A DNA stretch of 64,000 nucleotides from Fratercula arctica. Its lineage: Eukaryota > Chordata > Aves > Charadriiformes > Alcidae. The stretch is taken from the NCBI GenBank assembly GCA_947846985.1, contig CANTUZ010000004.1, forward strand, positions 79,556,159-79,620,158, written 5' to 3'. Position 1 is the stretch's first letter. Every line of letters begins with the position of its first letter. The position numbers were made by a program, and so were the translations under genes. The notes beneath the pieces were generated by a model, which saw only the letters and a program-made list of their open reading frames with translations, was not told where the DNA came from and ran no database searches. Positions 12,413 to 24,146 of this stretch are shown here, piece by piece.

Positions 12413-13338
12413 TGTGAACTGGAGCAGGGCTGCAGCCTTGGGAGTTTCTAGTCGAGGTCCTCGCAACTGGAAAGACTGAGATCTAGGAGTAGCTCCTGGG
12501 CAGAATGAGCATCTGAGCCTCACTACTAGAGGGATCCACACTGCTCATACCTATTTTTATTTTATATCTTTTATATATATAAAATGGACCTCTACCCTGC
12601 TCAGCCAGAGAGAGGAGCAGGATGAGGTCACTGGTGCTGTGTTCATGTGAGTGCTCTGTGTGTCAGTGCTCTGAGCGGCTGGCCACGTACACCCACAGAA
12701 GCGCGGTGGACCCAGGTGCTCTGCAGGCTTGGCCATGCTGGGGAGACATCCTCAGGCTCACTGCTGGTTGGCCCTGGGGGCACTGCAGTATGGATACATG
12801 TATACATGATGTATTTTCCTCTAACAGAACCAGTTAAGATAAATTCAAAACTGTTAATTTTGTAGCTTCCCTTTATCTTCTGCATCTTTGACTCAAGCCA
12901 GCTTTTTTTCTTTCCTCATTCTACTTCATCTCTTCCGCAAAGTCATAAAACTGGCAAAACGTAACAACAGCTCAATAAATATGGATCTAAATGTATAAAA
13001 AAACAAGCAGTAGCTATTGCTTGTTATTACCAGTTACACACTTCAAGAACTTGTTAGCAATGCTCAAAAGCCCTGAGAACCCTGGCAGTAGGCTCTGACC
13101 AGTTTCATTCCCCAGGATGCGTAATGTAAATACTGTTGCTGCTGTACGCTAGGAATGCTACTTGTTCTTAGGGACATTCTTTCATACAGATTGTCCGGGT
13201 CCTGCCCAGTCCATTCAGTTCCTGTATAATTAAATTACTTCTAATTACTCATTTTGTGGTCAAAGTAGGTATGACTTCAAAACAAACACATTTTAGGGAT
13301 TCAGACTTAACTCGGGTAAATAATCCAAGTTTCTACTT
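12413..13338. other. Intergenic DNA with a short AT-rich repeat
   Basis: Holds an AT-rich low-complexity stretch near 12,550-12,585 (TTTTATATATATAAAA-type). No gene recognised. Confidence 0.5.
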
Positions 13339-13740
13339 CATAGAATCATAGAACTGTCTAGGTTTCAGATCATCGAGTCCAACCATCAAACTACCTCTGA
13401 CAAAAACCATCACTAAGCCATATCATCACTAAGCATCACGTCTGCCCGGCTTTTAAATACCTCCAGGGATGGCGGCTCAACCACTGCCCTGGGCAACCTG
13501 TTGACAACCTTTCCAGGAAGAAATTGTTCCCAATATCCATCCTGAACCTCCCCTGGCACAACTTGAGACCGTTTCCTCTTGTCCCATGGCCTGTTCCTTG
13601 GGAGAAGAGCCCGACCCCCCCTGGCTGCCCCCTCCTTTCAGGGAGCTGCAGAGAGCGAGAAGGTCTCCCCTCAGCCTCCTTCTCTCCAGGCTGAACACCC
13701 CCAGCTCCCTCAGCTGCTCCTCACAAGACTTGTGCTGGTG
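13339..13740 (-). mobile_element. CR1 retrotransposon fragment, antisense
   Basis: The tail at the left (TCATAGAATCATAGAACTGT) is followed by about 400 bp of CR1 3' sequence closely similar to the copy at 6.8-7.6 kb. The - strand peptide includes [21 protein letters not shown] small deletion after the tail has removed the GGTTGGAAGGGACC core. The element is 5'-truncated at about 13,740. Confidence 0.93.
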
Positions 13741-15433
13741 GGCTGGTGGGAATCTCAACAGAAAAACCTCTAGTACTTAATAAATAAATATTCTTGTTTT
13801 ATTAATGAAGAACCTCAGTTGTTCTTAAACTTCTGTTGCATTATGTTGCCATTGGACATCCCTATTAAAACAGAATGACAAAGAAAGGTTCTAGCAGGGT
13901 TAATAATGTTCTGGTGGGGTTGAACCCACCATCCCCAAGGAGAGAGCCACCGCTGGTGGCAGAAGACTTCTGATATTTTGGGGATTTGTCTACTTTTAAT
14001 ATGGACAGCAAAAAGAAACATAAAATATGGTACAAATTCTCCTCAATTGCAGCATAGATAATAATTGCTAACGGCTATTTCTTAGCTGGTCCCCTAAAAA
14101 AACATATCATAAGCATTGGAAACTCTGAGATATATAACAGGTCTAGTCCAAAAATAATTAAATGTCCCAAGTAATTATTGTCCACTTGGCAATTACAGCA
14201 GGGGTACAATCTAGCAAAGGAATGGAGGGATAATTGAGACAATTTGACAGAAAGTGCTCAGGACAAGAGAGTGCTGGGTCAGACAGAGTAAACCATCAGC
14301 ATTACAAAGCACCACGGCAGCAAAAACTTCTCTATATAGACATTGCCCATCGCCCCCAAGGAAAATCTATGGGCAGCTTAAAAGACAACAAATTAAGCAG
14401 TCAACTCACGTAATGAAATCTGAGAAAGCAAAAGGCTGCCTACAGAGAACTGTGCAGACAGGTAGCCCAACATGAGGTCATGCTGAAAAACAGCAAAGAC
14501 TGAATCTGCCTGACATAAAGTATTTCATTAATTCACAAGGCAAATGAGAAGAACCTCTTGGCTCTATATAACATAGTATCTGTGTTTTAACATGTCACAT
14601 TTTATGTCTGTAAAAGGAAGATTTAATATTGAAATGATCAAACCACACAGGCAGCCTCTCCATTGCATGCACAGTGAATCTCAAAAGGGGAACTGCAGCT
14701 TATCCTGCTTGTGGTCTCCACCTCTGCAGAGTCTTCTCCTGGCCCTGCAGTGCAGACCCCATCCTGCCGCAGGTATGCGTGAGAGAGCTGCCAGCTCCCC
14801 CCAGCTCCTCTGGGCTGGTGCATCTACCACCTCTAGCCCATGGCTCTGGGACTCCTCTGGGCATTTCCTAAAGCATCAGTGTGATGAGAGAAGAGAGAAA
14901 AACTATGGAACTCCTACATGAAGCTGTCCACAGTCTTCTGAACCAGTCTTCACATCCATGCTTTGAGCTCTGATAACAACCACAGCAGATATACTTCAGA
15001 AACTCAGCCTAATCTAATTCCTGACTAATCTCACAGGCTTCTCCCACTGACCGAAATGAACTCTTCTCACTGAGGTGACCGAGAAGCACGCTCCTCTTTG
15101 CACCACACTCCATCCCTGCCATAAGAACTAGAGGTGATGGGGTCTGCTGGCTCTCCTGAGACACCGCTAAAGACCTCCTGGGTACCTTTGCAATCTACCG
15201 CAACCTCATATATTGTCTACTTACGGTGTAGATATGGTATGAGTTCTTATGAGCATAAAATAAAAAAGTAGGTCTATGAATTAATCGACATTTCTATATT
15301 GCAATCCAGTGTAAAATATTTATCTAGTGCAGTTATTTCTGATCTGTACAGCTCCGCTGTAAATTTGCTACAAATTACGTACTACATTGCCACCTAGTGA
15401 ATAAATTCGGAAATTCAACTGAAATAAAATAGA
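13741..15433. other. Intergenic DNA, nothing recognised
   Basis: AT-rich sequence without a recognisable gene or repeat. Confidence 0.5.
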
Positions 15434-16146
15434 GTGTACAGCAGTTATTTTTATGATATCCTTAAAAAATCACATCTCTGGCTCCCTTGTGACAGTTGCA
15501 TGGTGTGTAAGGTGCTCACTGACCACCGTAGCCCTTGTGTGCATGTTTGTGCCTCTGTACATAAGCATAATTATGAGTCTTTGCAATGTATCTGCTTTGA
15601 TGGGCATGAGTTTTACTCTGGAAAATACATATATGCTGACACCAATGCCAAGGAATGTGGTGCTGTCTGTCATGCTTGTCAGCAAACCACCTATGCCTAG
15701 GTGACGTTAAATCTGATTTGTTGAGAGTGACGAGGTAGTCCACATTCTGCTCAGATAAAAATGCAGCACTCACCAGATTGTGCTGGTTCGCTTGGACTCT
15801 GCTACCAACAAGCTGGCCTACCAGAAGATTTGCCATGGTTTCTAAGATAGAAACGGGGATAATAGATCTGTGGCAGAGCTCCTGGACTGACAAATTGCAA
15901 GTGATATCTTGACAACCACCATATGAGCTTTCATGTCATGCTGAAGGCAGTTTAAGGACTGACATGGGCGATGGCGATGCCAGGCAAGAGCAGACAAGAC
16001 GAAAATGTGCTGATCAGAGACTGTGAAGGCGTGAGGCAGTGCTGTGCTGAAAACTTCTGAATGTACTCAATCACCCTGACTGGCGACAGAGCTGTTTCAG
16101 GTGACATCTTACTCACCACCGGTCTCCACCAAGCAGGCAAGGTCAA
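15434..16146. other. Coding-like tract of unknown origin (possible degenerate pseudogene)
   Basis: Several open frames overlap here: 15,434-15,700 and 15,453-15,704 on +, and 15,516-15,893, 15,470-15,685 and 15,952-16,146 on -. The + frame from 15,434 is cysteine-rich (spaced pairs such as CDSCMVC and CHAC). The other + frame would be hydrophobic. No frame runs through the whole tract, and I recognise no protein family, start context, splice site or poly(A) tail. Base composition is less AT-rich than the flanks. It may be a decayed pseudogene, an old transposon piece or chance. Confidence 0.25.
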
Positions 16147-18441
16147 GACCTCAAAAGTTTAAGGACCAGTTCGTCATTATTTTTTCCAGCATCTGGTTCC
16201 TAAGCAAAAGATGACAAAATGAATTACACAATAGGGACTGCCTGTTTGGAAAACTCAGGATCATTACACAGAGACTAATTTAACGCTATAGCTGTTGGCG
16301 TGTTTTCTGAGTGTGTCCATATAGAAGGATCCATCCATACAAAAATACAATTCCTAATAAACATGAAACAAGTGTAAATTATTAATGACATATATATCAG
16401 CCCAGATTTTTTTTCTAGTATTGCAGAGCTTCTAATTAGGATTTCACATTACTGGCGTACTAAAAAGCAAAATACACTTTACAAGCAGCCAGAAATGGAG
16501 GAAGTTCCTTGCAATGATGTCCTTCATTTTAAGTGGATACATACAGGCATTAGGGTGCAATTAAGTGGTAACCTATAATTTATAATTTTTTGGCTCAAAG
16601 TCTGTTTTCTTGCATGCATGTATATATTTCCAATCTCTATTGCCCTCTAGAAGAGTAGTGGACAATAGAGCCAAATGCAGCTGATCCAGCTGTGTACCTA
16701 ATTACTAATTCATTTGTTGATCAAGGGTCATTTTCAGCAGCATACCTCCTCAGCTGGGCTCATTCTCCTTAGTAGAAAATAACTAGAATGCGGATGAATA
16801 CACACACTGTGCATGGAACCAGATGCTGCCTCTCTTTCAAAAGTTAAATGATGAAAAATGCTGCTTGAAAGTCCACGCTCATATCTTCCAGTGTTGAATG
16901 GAGAGGAAGTTTCATGTCTCATCTGGTTTTCAAGGGAATTTTATTGTATCTTTTAGATACATTTTTCAGCTTCTGGGTATTATGTGTATTACATGGATTG
17001 ATTTGTAATCTGTTTTTCTCCTTCACTGAAACCTGTTTGTATGAGTGAGACACTGAAATAACATGCTTTTTCATCTGCTACTTCTTACAGACTGCAGAGA
17101 GAATCATAATTTCATATGTCTGTAGACTAGCAGGAGTCTGTATTTGTTACTTCAAAGCCAAATATGTGCAAAGTTAATGAATGTAAGTTCTTTAAACACA
17201 AGCAGAGGCATTGCTTATAACTAACGCTTGTATAGTTCCAGGAGTAAATACTCGTCAAAGAAGACACTTTTGTTGGAATATCTTTTAATGAGCAAAAAAA
17301 TAAATTGAAGAAAAAAAAACTGCCAACCTTTTAAAACTACAGACTTACTACACATTATCTGATGCATTTATTACCTGATTACTATTTCAGATTATATATC
17401 AAATTGCTGATCAGAATTAGTCTCTATGACTTTTTACACACTTACGTGGAAACAGACGTGTCACAGACCATACAACAGTATAACAGCACATACATCACTA
17501 CAGGGAAATTATAGGGAAAAAACGGAGTGACAAAAATAGTAATGGTTTAACTTTGAACACATAAATTAAAAGAAATAAAACTGAAACTGCTGAGGTGACA
17601 AACATCGTAAAGTGAACTGACACCAGCTGCTGTTTAAAGGAGGTGAATCCTTTGCCAGAGTGAGCGCCTGAAAGAATGACACATCACAATCGCACACTGA
17701 TGGAGCCATTTTTAACAAAACACTGGATGGGTTTTTGGGTATTAGAAAATAACGCAGTCTCTGAATCTGTACACTATTCATCCATCTGATAGGAAATTAT
17801 ACACTATCAGAATGCATGTTTGATCGGAGCAAACTCTGATAAGGACAATGAATAAAACATAATACACAATTTCAGACATGGAGTTAGAGAAAAGTGATGG
17901 CACTGCTTCAGAGGACAGCAACCAGCTTTGTTCCCAAAACGGTTTTACTGATTAAAGTAGATCCCAGGCAGTATATTACTGAGCCATAATCACATTTCCA
18001 ATTCAAGGACTACTGAAATTAACAAAAGTTAGAAAAGATTCCTAAACAAATAATAAGATGTATTTTCTCTCAAAGTCTGTAAGTAGTTTCACCTTAAGTA
18101 ATATTTGCTGGGATAGGCCTTTTGGAGAAAATTTCATTAAGTAATGTGTCACTTATGGATTAAGTCAAAACAAATTCAGTGCTTATGGGAAATTCTTACA
18201 TTCTGAGAAAGAAATTGAAATAATTTGTTTATGGAAAAACCAGCCACATTTTATTTAATTTGTTATAACACAGGGAGAGGGCATCTCCTCAGCATTCCCT
18301 GCTCCTCCTCCCTGCTGTCATATTCCCAGTAACTTGTGATTTGACGAAAATACATTAAATGGGTATGTTTTCAGAAACATTTCAGTTGTCATGTCAGGGA
18401 GGGGTTCTGAAGAAACTATGCTTTATCAGTTAATTATGCCC
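16147..18441. other. Intergenic DNA, nothing recognised
   Basis: AT-rich sequence with no recognisable feature. Confidence 0.5.
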
Positions 18442-18481
18442 TTTTATCATCATTATTAATAATAATAATAATATTAATATT
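18442..18481. repeat. (TAA/ATT)n simple repeat
   Basis: A short trinucleotide stretch of about 40 bases with AATAATAATAATAATA at its centre. It is slightly imperfect at both ends. Confidence 0.85.
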
Positions 18482-18522
18482 TTGATAGCTCTAGATTTAA
18501 GTCCAGGCTGTTCAGTTTAGAC

Positions 18523-18622
18523 CCATAGAATCATTTAGGTTGGAAAAGACCTTTAAAATCATCAAGGCCAAACATTAACTACCAAGTCCACCACTAAACC
18601 ATGTCCCGAAGCGCCATGTCAA
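18523..18622 (-). mobile_element. CR1 3' tail fragment, antisense
   Basis: CATAGAATCATTTAGGTTGG followed by AAAAGACCTTTAAAATCATC is a diverged reverse complement of a CR1 3' end. CACTAAACCATGTCCC, typical of the same region, follows. Only ~100 bp survive. Confidence 0.88.
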
Positions 18623-21600
18623 TTCATGAAAACAAGCTAATGGAGTAATTCCAGTAGAAGAAGAGACACCCTTATATTTGTATTGCTTGTGATTATGAGT
18701 TTGGATCTCCAGCTGAAATATAGTCAGCTAGAGCCAGGTACCAGATGGTTATCCATACTACAATAGCTACACAGCTGTCCTTCATATATATGAACGCAAA
18801 GAACACACGGTAGAATATATAATACAACAAATATGTTTGGATAAATAGAGGGGAAGACTTTAACATAGCTCTTCTCAATAAGAAATGTGTAGTGTTTATG
18901 CACATATGTATTTTAAGTGAAAATTCTGGCAGATTCTCTTTACACCCAACCCCAAAAAGCATTATTTCTATTTAGAAACTTGATCATTTTTATCGAGTCA
19001 CAATAAAGGCATCTGGTACCAGAGCAACTCAAAATTAAGACATGGAAGTCTATACAGTAACAGCACAGTTTCAGCATGACATTATCCAGCTTTTCATCAA
19101 GTCTTACAGCTCCTTTAAGTAAAGTCTAAGTGATGTTATTGCTATAGTGATTGACAAGGTTGTAAAATTTCAAATTTTGGAGCAAAACTAGATTTGCTTC
19201 TAAATGAAGAGTAGCCAGAAGCTATTGGGAAAATGAACAGGCAATAACAACACTGGACTTCACCTATTTTAGCAATTTGAGCTTAGTGATGTTTTTGTTT
19301 AATATTTTAGAAAATGTTTTTCTTTCTCTCACGTAAAAGCTTCTAGAATTTGCAAAACACTTACAGAGAATGAAAACGCACAAAATCTGAAGAAAACTTC
19401 TGCTGTTGTTTCAATCTACACAGTCTCCTTAGCATTCTGAGGTGTTGCACTTGTGTGACCAGGAAAGGTTGAGATTATTAGACTCAATTAATGAGTGCAA
19501 ATCCTCGCAAAGTAAGTAAATTCAGACATACCTGCTGCTTAACTGTTGGCTTGCCCCCTTGTCTCTAGGCATCATACCCTATGATTTAATCAGTACAGAA
19601 GGTCAATTTCTGGCACAAAAATGAACTTAAAAATGCAGTGGTAGCTCATTTCTATTTCTGTGCTTTGTATCTCAGGCATTTAATCTTAAAATACAGTTGG
19701 TAAAATGCTATCAAGAGGGGTTTTGTTCGAGATTCTAGTTTGTCAGTCTGAAGCCCAAAAAGACGTGTTTCCCACTTAATAACCCCTGTGGTTAGCATCA
19801 GAGTCCAGAGGAACTTGCAAGGGACAGTAATTGAATGGTTGGTACATTGCAGAAGCAGATTCTCAAAATGACTTTGACCTTATTTCCACACTTCTTCACT
19901 GGTTTAGAAATGCTGCAGAGCTGGGGATACAACCAGTTCAGACATCACTGAGTAGGAACTAGCTCTTTACCACTTCTCAGCCCCACTCTTAAAATCTGTC
20001 TTCAAAGTTTTTCAACCATCTTTACACTGAACACAGTGGGGCTGTGACACCTCAGCAAGCTTTATGTGGATGAACTTGAGCACGAGACACAGAGGCCAGC
20101 GTAAAACAAGGGGCCTGGTTTGTTTAGACCAATTATACATGGAAACGCACAGAATGACATTCATGTGTCCTAACAAAAACCACCAAGAAAACACCTCGGG
20201 CAGAGCACTATGCACAGGCATCACACAGTTTTCTCTTCACAGTTGGTGCTTACACATTGTAAATTACCTCCCAAAGCAATTACTTATTGCTTTGGGGTGT
20301 TCAAACCATGAAAACATCACAGTGCTGCATGTGTTAACACACCCTCTAGTCTTAAATAATCTGAACTCAGCAAGGATCCCATTTAAAAATTTTGGTCGGC
20401 ATACCCAAACCACATGAAATAAATGTAGACATTGTAATTTGCCATATTTCTAAGATAATATTTGTATAATACAAGTTTCTGGTTACCTTCTTTTCAACAC
20501 TGAAAACTTTAATTATGCTCATTTAACAATGTCAAGATAACTTTCAGACTTGGGGGGAGGGAACAGTAACTTGCCGTATTTGTCCAACTACTTTATTATT
20601 GCCATGGATCACATTTATGAAGACATCATAAACTTACAAGGAGCTGTAATAAAAAAAGCAGTTCCAACAATGTAAAGTGGTCCATTACATGTTCCATATG
20701 AGACAACTTTATTACTGCAGTGGACCAGTATAGCAATTACAAACAGGAAATATATTACACACAACTTGTTTTGAGACAGAATGCTACAATAGGCCAAAAT
20801 AATACTGTAAGAACATATTATTCTGTGACATGTAATAATTATTTTGAAGTTACACAGTAAGAAGGTAAGCTACTGTAACTTAGCAATCTGATTTAAAAAG
20901 TGATAACAAAAGCAGATTTAGCAATGGAAAAATGACCATTATTGTTTAGTTATTATTGATAGCTGCTTGGTTGTTATAATTAGCATCAGTATTTTTTTCT
21001 CATTATTGGTATTAATGCTTATTAACATAATGTCAAGGATCAAAGAGTGCTAATCTAGGACATGCTGGTGCTATACGCTGTACAGACTTAAAGTGAAATG
21101 ACAACCCATACCCAAAAGTACAAGTAAAAGACAACAGGTAACACACGGAAAAAGATTGTTGGGGAAGACGTGAAAACAGTATGGGAAGCAGAGGTCTGGA
21201 TAATCATCTGATTTAAACGTTACACATTTTGACAGGCCTCACCCTGATGCTGAGTTTTATGGAGGATTCTGGTGAGGATAGCTAAGTAGCTTTGAAAATG
21301 TTTATAGATAGCTCTTCTCAAGCACGAGAGCGGGCATAAGGGCCTTTCCTAGAAGATTTAAGAGGCAGACGATGGAGACATTCACCATGAGTAAATCTTT
21401 TCATCCTTTCCAGTGTCATTCAGTGAATGGGAGAACATATGTATTGTAAGACAACATGAAAGGGATGGAAAGAGAAAAAAAAAAAAAAAAAATTTTAAAA
21501 CCTGAAAGTACAGTGCTTCCACAAATCTACTCAAAACAGAAAATGGTAACACATGGTCATTTACAAATATATTCTAATTAGAAGCATCATGGATTCAAAA

Positions 21601-23869
21601 TCCTAGGTGCAAAAAAAAAGATTCACACTTAAGTAAGTTTTCATAGCAAATGCTAATCAAACAGTTGATTATTTTTATTAAGAAAATTATTCTCAGATTT
21701 GCTTTGTATGTTTGTGTAGGTTAATCTTAGAAAGTGTAAGTAAAATCAAGATAAAAATGTAAACAAATTACAGAAATGGCTGCAATACTTAGATTTCAAA
21801 GAGCACTTACAGAAAATTTGAGACAGCAAAAAGGAGCTAGGCACGCATTTTTGAACAGATGGTGGTAGATAAGGTCACACAGATATAATTGAGGTCAGAA
21901 TTTGGCCACTGTAGGAACAGACACTCTCAGTGAAAGAGGTGAATTTCCTCCTGTGCTTTTCATTAATTACTCAGTGCCATTCAGTCACAGTGTTGTCTGT
22001 TGTAGATCCTCTCAGTAATCCCTTGTCCGTACAAGCCCTTCTCCAGAATATTCTTTCAATATTATGCATTTGAAGAAAAAATCTGTGTGTGGAAACACTG
22101 ATTTGCTTTTTAGCTGCAGAGACAAAACTCTACCAGTATCACCATTAATCTTAGCTACGGTTTGGAGTATAACAGTAAGTATTGGGGGACTAACAGATTA
22201 AGGTGCATTTTCACTGCTGATGTAAGAAGAACTGATATAAAACAACAGCTAATTTTTATGAAAATACAAACATTTTTTAAATTCAAAGACCAATTTTAAA
22301 ATACTTTATATCAGAGGCAGAAGGCAAACTGAGAGCCAGATGAGTGTAGCAGAACTGACTTGCAGAGTTGACTTGGGCAGATACTGGTCAAATTCTCCTC
22401 AGCTTTCAGCATGGAAAACCAGAGTTTTATTGACCTTGCTGTTGTTTTTACACACTGTATCTGAGAGCAGGGTTTGCTTGTGAGTTTTTTCCCACTTAGC
22501 ATAGAAATATATGATATTAAACAGCACTGTATACAGTAAAGCATGGATTCATTATGGCATTTGAATGCCAGTTAGAAAGCACACCACAGAAACCAAACCA
22601 ACTGAGCTTCTACATGGGCCTCAAAGCATAACGTTTCAAGTCCTACAAAATATTCTCTCCACAGCTGTGCAGGCTCAGCCTGCAGATGCAACCACCACAG
22701 TCAATACTTTTATTTGAATGACACCCACAGCAAAGTGCTTTTCTTTCATAATGGTCCATTTTATCTGGCTAAAAGAAAACAATATTTGAAAAATATGGTT
22801 AATGTATCAATTTTAGGCACAGGTTTAACTTTGTTTGCCTTTTCACTTATTACTAAGTTGCTTTCCTGAAAAGTATTTTCCTGTTTTCCTTTAGTTAACA
22901 TTAATTCAAATCTGTATTTTGTCCCTTTTCATTTCCCTAACAGTTTTACACAGAAATACGTGCCAGAAATAAGACCAGTAATGCCAGAAATAAACCAGGT
23001 AACAATATTTACCCACGTATAGGTTTTTCCAGAAAACTTGTAGCTTTGCTTTTGGGAACTGGCTGAAGCCAAGGCCACTTTTATTACTAAAGTCAAACCC
23101 AATACTGTATTTTATTATTTCATGACTTCTGCAATAAAGGATAATACGTTTCTCTTGTGACAACCATTTAGTTCCAAAGTCTGTGGATCATTTTGTTATA
23201 ATAAAAATGATACTGCTTCAGGCTTTTTAAACCCGCTTGGGCACACTTAACGATTTATGCTACACTTAGAATTTATGCAATACCTACAAGTTTGAGCTTG
23301 TCAGACAGGAGGCCCAACTATCTCATCTTACTACAAGACCAGCGACATTGCTGGGTAAGTGTAACTGAGTTTGGCCCATCGTATATTGAAAAGGAGTAAT
23401 GAGAATGAGCTAAAAGAGGGAAAAAAAAAAAAGAATATGCTTTATATCCACTTCCTCTGGTAGCTGAAGCCACCTTTTTTCACATTGTTTAGAAACTGGT
23501 TGATGATCAGCCGCTGCTAGAACAGGGATCAGAATTAAGAAATTACTCATTATGCATTTTATTATTACTATAAAGCAAGGCTTTTCACAAATTGTCCTGT
23601 AAGCTATTTGCTATAGTAGAGCCCAAAATGCACCCTTCGCAGAAGCGCTGTGAAGGCACTTTTGACAGAAACATACATGCTGACAAAGATGTGCGTGACT
23701 TTCACGAACACACGTGGAGATCGCTTCTGAACACGCTTTACCTGGGGTACTCCCACCCCACAGCCCTGCTGCCACATACACCCAGACATATAATAAATAT
23801 GAAGTGTATTTTAACCTGCTCTGGGCCTCGGCCACTGCTGGAAGGCATTTGGACTCCTCCTCACAACCC
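18623..23869. other. Intergenic DNA upstream of the AGA promoter
   Basis: Long AT-rich, CpG-poor stretch with an A run at ~21,475-21,492 and no recognisable gene or transposon. Regulatory elements for AGA could lie here but none can be pointed to from the sequence alone. Confidence 0.5.
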
Positions 23870-23974
23870 GAAGCTCCCTCACACTGCCCCACCACCGCCC
23901 CCCGCCACGGCCAGCGCCCTCCTCCGCTCTCCACCACCGCCACCGGTCGTATCCCTCCGCCGCGCCGGGCCCTC

Positions 23975-23986
23975 CGCGCATGCGCC
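23975..23986 (+). promoter_or_regulatory. Candidate NRF1 site
   Basis: CGCGCATGCGCC matches the palindromic NRF1 consensus YGCGCAYGCGCR at 11 of 12 positions. It ends 9 bases before the AGA start codon. NRF1 is a common activator of TATA-less housekeeping promoters. Such closeness would mean a very short 5' UTR or a site inside the transcribed region. Confidence 0.55.
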
Positions 23987-23995
23987 CAGGCGGCG

Positions 23996-24019
23996 ATGGC
24001 GGCGGGGAGCGATGGCGGC
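23996..24019 (+). promoter_or_regulatory. Two YY1/TISU-like ATGGCGGC motifs at the start codon
   Basis: ATGGCGGC occurs at 23,996-24,003 (the AGA start codon itself) and again at 24,012-24,019. The octamer is the core shared by YY1 sites and by the TISU initiator element of genes with very short 5' UTRs. The AA preceding the ATG in full TISU is absent here, so the match is to the core only. Confidence 0.45.
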
Positions 24020-24146
24020 GGCCGGCGGCGGAGCGTCGTGGTTACTCCCCTCCTGCTTGTCGCGTTGCAGGTGGCGGGAGTCGCCTCGGCCGCCCGCCTG
24101 CCCGTGGTCATCAACACCTGGGCGTTTAGGAAGGCGGCGGAGAGAG
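23996..24146 (+). CDS. AGA: AGA exon 1 (coding part)
   Basis: Codons 1-50 plus one base. Encodes the signal peptide and the start of the alpha subunit ([10 protein letters not shown]). The donor is GAGAGAG|gtgccg, non-consensus beyond GT, but the split codon rejoins exon 2 as Ala-Trp, as expected for the family. Confidence 0.93.
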
